From contig CAMXAU010000002.1 in NCBI GenBank assembly GCA_947179325.1, positions 124,001 through 188,000 on the forward strand: a stretch of DNA of 64,000 nucleotides, written 5' to 3'. The notes under the pieces were generated by a model. It ran no database searches. It was not told where the DNA came from and saw only the letters and a program-made list of their open reading frames with translations. Shown one piece after another: positions 57,733-64,000 of this stretch. The DNA comes from an uncultured Bacteroidales bacterium. GTDB lineage: Bacteria; Bacteroidota; Bacteroidia; Bacteroidales; UBA932. Made by a program: the position numbers and the translations under genes. Each line of letters opens with the position of its first letter. Within the stretch, counting starts at the first letter, position 1.

Positions 57733-59268
57733 TTATTCCTGCCACAGAAGCGAGGCTATGGCCTTGCCAGGCATTGTATACTTTACAGTAAATTTCGTAT
57801 TGGCAAACACAAGCTGCTGCTCGGAAGCGTTCTTGTTGCAGACAATTACTCCGACCGTATTGTCCGGATTAAGGAACATCAGGCACTCAAAGCCGGAAGG
57901 GAAACTGAAGCCCCCTGTCTTCATGAGCCTCGCGCCAGGCTTCACTACGGAAGAAGCGTGGGCCATATTGTACCAATGGGTGTTCGGTGTTATTGTCCTG
58001 TAGTCTGAAGAGTTGATTGTAACGCCGCCGTAGCATGTCTTGCATGAGCCGTCATGCGGGCTATAAGGCCCTTTCTTGTCGTCAAGCATGAGATTCCACA
58101 ATGTCACGCCTTTTCCGCCGCGCTCCAGTGTACCGATGAATATCGATGAGAAGTCATTCACCAGACATCCGTCGAACGAGTAGTTCCACTCACCGATTGA
58201 CGCTTCCGTGAAATATATGTCTTTCTCTGGATTTGCCGCCCTGATATTGTCAAGTTCATATACATTTCCGCCGTAATTGTGCCATGCGGATCCGGCCGCC
58301 CATCTATACGCCTCAGGGTCAGCATAAATGTTCAGAGGATAGTTTATCTGGTCGTCTTTGTTGTCATAGTTGTAATTGTGATCGAAAAGAAGAATCTTTA
58401 CATCTTCAAGTCCGGCCTCCGCCAATGCCGGTCCGAGAACTTTCACAAATGCCAGCTGGTCCCGCCAAGGCATGAACAAAGACATTGAGTTGCCATGGTT
58501 CAACGGTTCATTCTGCATTGTCACGGCATGGATATCAAAGCCTTCAGCCTTCATGACCTGTATCCACTTCACGAAATATCCGGCATAATCCCGATAGCAG
58601 GACGGTTTAAGCCTGCCGCTTGTCCACGAGTCAAAGTCCCTTTCCAGTACTGCAGAATCATATCCCTCATATCCATACTGGGCACCCTTCATCCATTTCG
58701 GGCAGGACCATGGCGAGCCTATGATCTTCACGTCAGGATTGATTGCATAGATTTCCTTCAGGACCGGGAAAAGATAGTCCCTGTCCTCCTGGTGGACAGC
58801 AAAATTCTCCAGGCCCTTCGTGTCGCACCATGTATAGTTGTCCTTCAGGCAGAAATCAGATGCGCCTATCGAGACACGTATAAGGCTCGAGCCGGCACCG
58901 TTTTCCCTGGAGAACGTCTCCGTAAGGAAGGCTGTCCTGTCTTCCGGCGTCATTTTGAGAAGGTTGAAAGCCGTTGCAGTAGTTATGGCAAGGCCGAATC
59001 CCTCAACCTGCGGTGAATCTGTATTCTTGTCATAAGTCACCTGATAAGGCGACATGCTGCCGGGCTTCCCGAAGTCAAAGCCGCTCTCCGCAAACAGGAC
59101 AGTCCCGTCACATTTGGTCAGGAAGGCGGTGACATCATGCTCCGGTGCCGGTATCACAGGCTTTTCGCTGCCTGTGCCGTCATCGTTGCCGGAAGGTTTT
59201 TCCGTTGTGCAGTTGCATGCACATATCCCGGCGAAAAGTGAAAAAATCAGTATTTTAGTAAATTTCAT
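57733..59268 (-). CDS. GH30 endo-beta-1,6-glucanase-like lipoprotein
   Basis: The 511-residue lipoprotein has a Cys-rich signal end (GICACNC) and a GH30 barrel with the acid/base Glu254 in VTMQNEPL and nucleophile Glu355 in YFTEASIGEW, then a C-terminal beta-sandwich (about 430-511). The sequence fits subfamily GH30_3, whose members are endo-beta-1,6-glucanases. Located on the cell surface, it would cut the polymer to fragments for SusCD import. It is 12 nt behind susD and next to the glycan-binding protein. Confidence 0.9.
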   Translation of the reverse strand: MKFTKILIFSLFAGICACNCTTEKPSGNDDGTGSEKPVIPAPEHDVTAFLTKCDGTVLFAESGFDFGKPGSMSPYQVTYDKNTDSPQVEGFGLAITTATAFNLLKMTPEDRTAFLTETFSRENGAGSSLIRVSIGASDFCLKDNYTWCDTKGLENFAVHQEDRDYLFPVLKEIYAINPDVKIIGSPWSCPKWMKGAQYGYEGYDSAVLERDFDSWTSGRLKPSCYRDYAGYFVKWIQVMKAEGFDIHAVTMQNEPLNHGNSMSLFMPWRDQLAFVKVLGPALAEAGLEDVKILLFDHNYNYDNKDDQINYPLNIYADPEAYRWAAGSAWHNYGGNVYELDNIRAANPEKDIYFTEASIGEWNYSFDGCLVNDFSSIFIGTLERGGKGVTLWNLMLDDKKGPYSPHDGSCKTCYGGVTINSSDYRTITPNTHWYNMAHASSVVKPGARLMKTGGFSFPSGFECLMFLNPDNTVGVIVCNKNASEQQLVFANTKFTVKYTMPGKAIASLLWQE

Positions 59269-59280
59269 ATCATCAATGAT

Positions 59281-60798
59281 TTAATATCCTGCATTCTGCT
59301 CAAGGCTCGGGTTGTTGTCAAGGGCTGTCTGAGGTATAGGCATGAGCACAGTATCCTCAGAAAGCGGGAACCTGCTCTGCCAATACCTGTCTTTTCCAGG
59401 CATTGCATCATGGACAGACCTGGCTCTTTCAAAACCGTGGCGGAGAAGGTCAAAGAAACGGAATCCTTCAAATGCCAGCTCAAGGCGGCGTTCATGCAGG
59501 ACGACATCAATCATTTCCTCCACGCTCTTAGGCTGCTGGACAGTCTTGATTCCTGCCCTTGAACGGATACGGTTTACATAGTCAGTAGCCCCTTCAAGGT
59601 CATTTGTCATGGCAAGGGCTTCGGCATGAAGAAGATAGATCTCGCCAAGCCTCATAAGGATGGTGCTGGATGCATTTGTCGGGCATTTGTGCATAAATGC
59701 ATATTCATTGCCCGGATAATAGTTCGACCACGAGGCAGCGTCAAAGACGATGCAGGCATTCTTCCTTTCCGTGTCCCCTTCGGCATCGTATGCGGCGATA
59801 AGGTCGCGTGAAGGAGTAATCCATTTGATCCACGAATAGCTGTCATCCGGATTGTAGGCATTCCTGTGGAACATCATCCACACCCAGTTGCCGCTGCTTC
59901 TTGTCCATGTAATCTCGAAAATGGACTCAGAGGTATTGCGCACGGCATCCGTATCATCATAGGCCCACATGAGACCGTAGTCATCGACAAGAGAATACCC
60001 CATGGATTCAACGGCTTCGCAATGCTCAATGACCTTGTTCCAGTCACGTGCAGTGGACTCCGCATATATCCTCGCAAGCATGCCATGGGCAAAAGCCTTG
60101 GTAAAGAGAAACTTGTCAGAATGGTTCACATCCGGTGCATTGCTGCATGCAAAGTCAAGTTCCTTTATAATCTGGGCATAGATGTCCGCCCTCGCAGTTC
60201 TGGCCGGAAAATACTGGTCATACACTTCTTCGATATTTTCTGCTGTGATTGCAGGAGGAATCGTGTTGACCAGCGGAATGTCGCCCCATATCTGCGACAT
60301 CTGGAAAAGAAGCCATGCCCTCCAGCAATAGGCCTCGGACTTCCATTCGCCATACTCCTTTTCCGTCATCGACGGGTCGGCCTCGCGGATACGGTCAATG
60401 TTGCATATTATGTTATTGCAGTTGTTCACCTGGGCAAGATACCAGTCCCAGTCGCGGACGACATTCTTGTTCTCGCCGTCCTGCCTGTTGGCCTCGATTG
60501 CCATAAGCTCGCCGGTACCGGGATTTCCGCCATAGGCATTGTCCGCACGGCATTCAGCATAGACAAGCCAGTCCAGATAGCCTTTCTCCTGAATATCCTT
60601 GGTCCAGCTGGCATATATTGCATCGCGGAGTCCTTTCATGTCCTCCCTTGTAGAGTACTGCGATTCGCCTTCATTTCCCTCCACTTTGACATTTCCCTCA
60701 TTGTATCCTGTCTCCGGAAAGAGGTTCAGGTCACAGGAAGAAAGACAGAAAAGCGAGGCGAATGCTGCCATTATATATGTCTTTTTCATTGTATTCAT
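59281..60798 (-). CDS. SusD/RagB nutrient-binding lipoprotein
   Basis: The 505-residue lipoprotein (LSSC, Cys22; ATG at 60798 or 60789) has the SusD_RagB helical scaffold: NLFPETGYNEGN after the lipobox, CRADNAYGGNPGTG, AYCWRAWLLFQMSQIWGDIP and a C-terminal HERRLELAFEGFRFFDLLRH with YWQSRFPLSEDTVLMPIPQ. It works with the SusC encoded 39 nt upstream in capture of the same glycan as GH30. Confidence 0.95.
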   Translation of the reverse strand: MNTMKKTYIMAAFASLFCLSSCDLNLFPETGYNEGNVKVEGNEGESQYSTREDMKGLRDAIYASWTKDIQEKGYLDWLVYAECRADNAYGGNPGTGELMAIEANRQDGENKNVVRDWDWYLAQVNNCNNIICNIDRIREADPSMTEKEYGEWKSEAYCWRAWLLFQMSQIWGDIPLVNTIPPAITAENIEEVYDQYFPARTARADIYAQIIKELDFACSNAPDVNHSDKFLFTKAFAHGMLARIYAESTARDWNKVIEHCEAVESMGYSLVDDYGLMWAYDDTDAVRNTSESIFEITWTRSSGNWVWMMFHRNAYNPDDSYSWIKWITPSRDLIAAYDAEGDTERKNACIVFDAASWSNYYPGNEYAFMHKCPTNASSTILMRLGEIYLLHAEALAMTNDLEGATDYVNRIRSRAGIKTVQQPKSVEEMIDVVLHERRLELAFEGFRFFDLLRHGFERARSVHDAMPGKDRYWQSRFPLSEDTVLMPIPQTALDNNPSLEQNAGY

Positions 60799-60837
60799 AC
60801 TTTATTGGAATTTGATGGTCTAAAATCCGGGCTCTCC

Positions 60838-63816
60838 TCAGAACTCGATGTTCACTCCGAACAACACGGTCTTCACGCATGGGTATGTACCCCAGTCTAT
60901 GCCCATGTTCGTGGCACTCGACCACTGGCTCATCTCCGGGTCATAGCCGGAATATTTGGTGAAAGTAATCATATTGTCAAGCGTTATATAAGGCCTGATG
61001 CTCGATATGTTCGCCTTCTTAAGTGCCGGATGCCTTATATCATAGGCAAGCGTGATGTTCTTGATTTTCAGATAAGAGCCGTCCTCTATCCACCTTGTGG
61101 AAGCCTTGAGGTTGTCAAGTTCCCCTGCCTTAGGCACATCTGTAACCTGGCCCGGAATCCTCCAGCGCCTTACGGCATCCTTTATCTGGTTGCTACCGTT
61201 GTACATTCCTATCATCTCTATGCGCGATGCATTATAGATGTCATTTCCAACGGAACTTGTCATAAGTATGCTGAGGCTCAACCCTTTCCAGCTGACGGTA
61301 TTGGTCATTCCGGCTGTGAACCAAGGATTTGCGTCACCGATATAATGCTTGTCGGCCACATTGATCTTGCCGTCACCGTTGTAATCTTCATAGATAACCA
61401 TACCGGTCTCAGGGTCCACTCCAAGGGCAGTGTAGCCCCAGAACTGCGACAAAGGGCGTCCAGGAGTCATCCTGACCACGTATTCACTCAACGCCTCGGA
61501 AGTCTGGGTGTAATAGTAGACCTGCTGCAGGTCAAGCTTTTCGAGCCTGTTGCGGTTCATGGAAATGTTGAAATCAGTTGTCCAGCTCCAGCCGTTCTTC
61601 TCGATATTCACAGAGTTTACCGCAAGCTCAAGTCCCCAGTTTGACATCTCTCCCTCATTGCGGAATATCCACGGGTTCGGTGAAGGAAGAGGGACGTTCA
61701 TCAGAAGGTCCTTGGTATATTTGTAATATCCGTCCAAAGTGACATTGAGGCGTCCGTTGAACATTGACCAGTCAATTCCGACATTGGCCTGGGAAGTGGT
61801 CTCCCATGTAAGGTCTTTGTTTCCGATGTTGGATTTTCCGCCGAGGGTCGGGGTGGCATCGGCATATGCAGAGTCTGTCCAGTCATAGTAGTTGGTATTG
61901 TACTGCTGCACCCATGCATAGTCTGCTAGACCGGACTGGTTGCCCTGCTGTCCCCATCCTGCACGCAGCTTGAGGTCGCTGATCCAGCTTACATCCTTGA
62001 GCCAGTCCTCTCCGGAGAGTCTCCAGGCCGCAGAGACAGAAGGGAAAAATCCCCAGCGATGGCCCGGGGCGAGCTTTGAGGATCCGTCAGCACGGAAATT
62101 CGCCGTAATGTAATATTTGCTGTCATAATTGTACGACACGCGGGCGAGATATGACATGATTGCCCATCTGGTATATCCCTGCGACTGTCCCCTGAGACCT
62201 CCGTTGTTTCCTCCGTTCAGCCCGAAGATTGCGTTTCCGTAGTCCGGGGAGAAATGGCTCCTTGAACCAGAGAGATTCTCCCATCTTGACGTTGTAGCGG
62301 AAGTTCCCGCCATTGTCTCGAAATTGTGCTTAGCATCCCATGAGTTGTTGTATGTGAATATATTGTCATACACCATCCTCATGTCATCGGCCCTTTCGGA
62401 AGATGCCGTTCCATGCTGCGTACGTCCATACGACGTCTTTATCGGGTCAAGGAAAGAGTAAGTGTGCGTCCACCTGCGGTCCATGGAGACAGTGGACTTG
62501 AACTGGAATGTCTTGTGGAATTTGATGGTCGCGTAACCTGTGAGAAGCAGACGGTCTGTCTGGGAATAATTGTTCTCCGTCCTCGCAAGGTTCTCATGCG
62601 GAGTAGTGAGGTTCGCACCATAGAATTCTGTCCAGTACCAGTCCGGATTGGTCTCGCTCCATGTCTTGGCATAAGTCGGTGTATTGATTACAGAAAGCAC
62701 GACGCCGGCACGGTTTGAGCCTGTCCCTGAGATGATACCGTTGTTCTTGTAGTGCGAGTAGGCCACATTTGTCCCGACATTGATCCATTTGAACAGGTCT
62801 GAGTCAAAGCTGGCCTTAACGTTGAACCTCCTGTTGTATGCAACCGGAAGGATTCCCTGCTCATCGGAATATCCGCCGCTGACATAATATCTCATCTTGT
62901 CCGTTGCATTGGACACAGATAGCTGATAGTTCTGGCTCACACCTGTCTTGTAGGTCTCCTTGAACCAGTCGGTCTCATCCTTGAGGCCGTCAGGAAGGCT
63001 CACGACACCGATTTCATCCATAAGGTCCTTGTATTCGGCCACGTTCAGCACATCATAGGTACGGGCCACATTGGCAAGTCCGACTGAAGCGTTGAAACTG
63101 ATCTGCGGCCCCTTGCTCTTCTTGCCCTGCTTTGTGGTGATGAGCACGACTCCATTGGCAGCACGGGAACCATAGATTGCCGCAGATGACGCATCCTTCA
63201 GAATCTGCATTGTCTCGATGTCCTGAGGGGAAAGATAGGCAATCGCATAGTTTCCGGTACCGACAGGAACACCGTCCACAACATAAAGAGGGTCATTTGA
63301 AGAAGCAATTGAAGAGGCACCGCGGACACGGACCGTCATTCCGCTTCCCGGAAGTCCGCTTGTCTGCTGTACGGTGACTCCGGCAACTTTTCCCTGTATG
63401 AAACCGGAAGCTTCAGTAACAGGGCGGAGCTTCATGTCTTCATTGGACACTGTAGATACGGCTGTAGTAAGGTCTTTCTTGCGGACTGAGCCATAGCCTA
63501 TCGCAACAACCGCATCAAGCGCAATCGCCTGCTCGGCTGACACCACATTGATGACGGCACGGCCCGCAACTTTTTCAATGACAGTGGCATAGCCGAGTGC
63601 GGTAAATTCAAGTACTGCCCCTCCCGAGGAGATTTCAAGCTGCCAATCTCCATCGGCTCCGGTGACTGTACCGTTCAGGGTTCCCTGCTCCATCACAGTC
63701 ATGCCGATTACAGGCTGTCCGTTCTGGTCAGTTACAGTACCCTTTACAGAATGCTGCTGGGCATGGAGACACATGCCTGCGAAAAGCAGCATTACCATAG
63801 TCAGATATTTTCTCAT
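60838..63816 (-). CDS. SusC/RagA TonB-linked receptor without STN domain
   Basis: The 992-residue outer-membrane transporter has a signal peptide (MLLFAGMCLHAQ), a carboxypeptidase-regulatory-like domain (about 20-95, VKGTVTDQNGQPVIGMTVME), a plug with VRVRGASSIASSNDPLYVVD and IYGSRAANGVVLITTKQGKK, and a barrel ending in TVLFGVNIEF. Unlike the SusC at 43052-46369 it has no STN domain, consistent with control by the DUF6377 regulator instead of sigma/anti-sigma. First gene of the minus-strand PUL. Confidence 0.95.
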   Translation of the reverse strand: MRKYLTMVMLLFAGMCLHAQQHSVKGTVTDQNGQPVIGMTVMEQGTLNGTVTGADGDWQLEISSGGAVLEFTALGYATVIEKVAGRAVINVVSAEQAIALDAVVAIGYGSVRKKDLTTAVSTVSNEDMKLRPVTEASGFIQGKVAGVTVQQTSGLPGSGMTVRVRGASSIASSNDPLYVVDGVPVGTGNYAIAYLSPQDIETMQILKDASSAAIYGSRAANGVVLITTKQGKKSKGPQISFNASVGLANVARTYDVLNVAEYKDLMDEIGVVSLPDGLKDETDWFKETYKTGVSQNYQLSVSNATDKMRYYVSGGYSDEQGILPVAYNRRFNVKASFDSDLFKWINVGTNVAYSHYKNNGIISGTGSNRAGVVLSVINTPTYAKTWSETNPDWYWTEFYGANLTTPHENLARTENNYSQTDRLLLTGYATIKFHKTFQFKSTVSMDRRWTHTYSFLDPIKTSYGRTQHGTASSERADDMRMVYDNIFTYNNSWDAKHNFETMAGTSATTSRWENLSGSRSHFSPDYGNAIFGLNGGNNGGLRGQSQGYTRWAIMSYLARVSYNYDSKYYITANFRADGSSKLAPGHRWGFFPSVSAAWRLSGEDWLKDVSWISDLKLRAGWGQQGNQSGLADYAWVQQYNTNYYDWTDSAYADATPTLGGKSNIGNKDLTWETTSQANVGIDWSMFNGRLNVTLDGYYKYTKDLLMNVPLPSPNPWIFRNEGEMSNWGLELAVNSVNIEKNGWSWTTDFNISMNRNRLEKLDLQQVYYYTQTSEALSEYVVRMTPGRPLSQFWGYTALGVDPETGMVIYEDYNGDGKINVADKHYIGDANPWFTAGMTNTVSWKGLSLSILMTSSVGNDIYNASRIEMIGMYNGSNQIKDAVRRWRIPGQVTDVPKAGELDNLKASTRWIEDGSYLKIKNITLAYDIRHPALKKANISSIRPYITLDNMITFTKYSGYDPEMSQWSSATNMGIDWGTYPCVKTVLFGVNIEF

Positions 63817-63886
63817 ACGGTATTAATTTAATTGTTATTAAATGGTCAGTGCGGTTATGGTGTCATGCTGTATGCAATCACCGAAA

Positions 63887-63894
63887 CAAAATTA
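63887..63894 (-). promoter_or_regulatory. TAnnTTTG -7 element of the minus-strand PUL
   Basis: TAATTTTG on the minus strand, 70 nt upstream of the susC ATG. No clear -33 TTG, as expected for a promoter that needs an activator. Confidence 0.5.
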
Positions 63895-64000
63895 CGAAAA
63901 ACGTCAGTCGAAATTCCCCGCGGATATAAAGAAGTGGACAAGAGAGCACACATACGTAAAGAATACCGATTGACTATCAGTATTTTACGCCAACAGGAGC

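Noticed and set aside
59866..61644. A 592-codon open frame on the plus strand, antisense to susD and susC
   Set aside because: It is the antisense shadow of two well-supported SusD and SusC genes, has Cys/His/Ile-rich composition unlike real proteins, and matches no family.

Overview
The window looks like a chromosomal segment of a Bacteroidota member, most likely order Bacteroidales. The evidence is two SusC/SusD-type polysaccharide utilisation loci (PULs), a long Ala/Lys/Glu tail on ribosomal protein S16, several Bacteroidota-only domains of unknown function (DUF4465, DUF1735, DUF4922, DUF6377), and many promoters of the Bacteroidetes type (TTG or TTTG, 18-20 nt, then TAnnTTTG). I cannot name the genus from sequence alone.

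Layout. 1-1950 is gene-poor and holds degenerate repeats and transposase remnants. 1992-4683 carries tRNA-Leu(GAG), a DUF2147 protein, rpsP-rimM and a DUF4465 lipoprotein. 4800-11778 (minus strand) is a lysine/diaminopimelate operon, dapE-lysC-dapB-dapA-dapD-aminotransferase-dapF, encoding the succinylase route without asd. 11928-23218 (minus) is a compact polyene/fatty-acid-like cluster: acyltransferase, ketosynthase, ACP, dehydratase, thioesterase, MMPL exporter, FAD oxidoreductase, FabG, LolA-like protein, then a GH20 hexosaminidase. A LacZ-type GH2 enzyme and murI follow. 27696-36588 (minus) groups an AspT-type transporter, a NUDIX enzyme, a glycosyltransferase, a DUF4922-SpoIID fusion, an AmpG-like permease and the muramidase NamZ; this looks like a peptidoglycan salvage locus. 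An acyl-ACP thioesterase, an HU-domain membrane protein, tRNA-Asn, a second copy of the degenerate repeat, and a beta-carbonic anhydrase follow.

42075-63816 holds two PULs arranged tail to tail. The plus-strand PUL is fecR-susC(STN)-susD-GH18-DUF1735/LamG, followed by a terminator and an ECF sigma gene; its domain set resembles loci for N-glycans. The minus-strand PUL is susC-susD-GH30-surface glycan-binding protein-DUF6377 regulator-GH3. From memory this matches the gene content of the B. thetaiotaomicron beta-1,6-glucan locus. Together they could serve use of fungal wall glycoprotein and glucan.

The most interesting points are: the SpoIID-type muropeptide domain fused to a GalT/HIT-like nucleotidyltransferase domain with no visible export signal; the polyene-like cluster lacking an ammonia-lyase and carrying Gln where FabZ has its catalytic His; the sigma gene placed 12 nt behind a strong hairpin-T-tract; and the pair of decaying repeat elements about 39 kb apart that share a truncated zinc-ribbon transposase.
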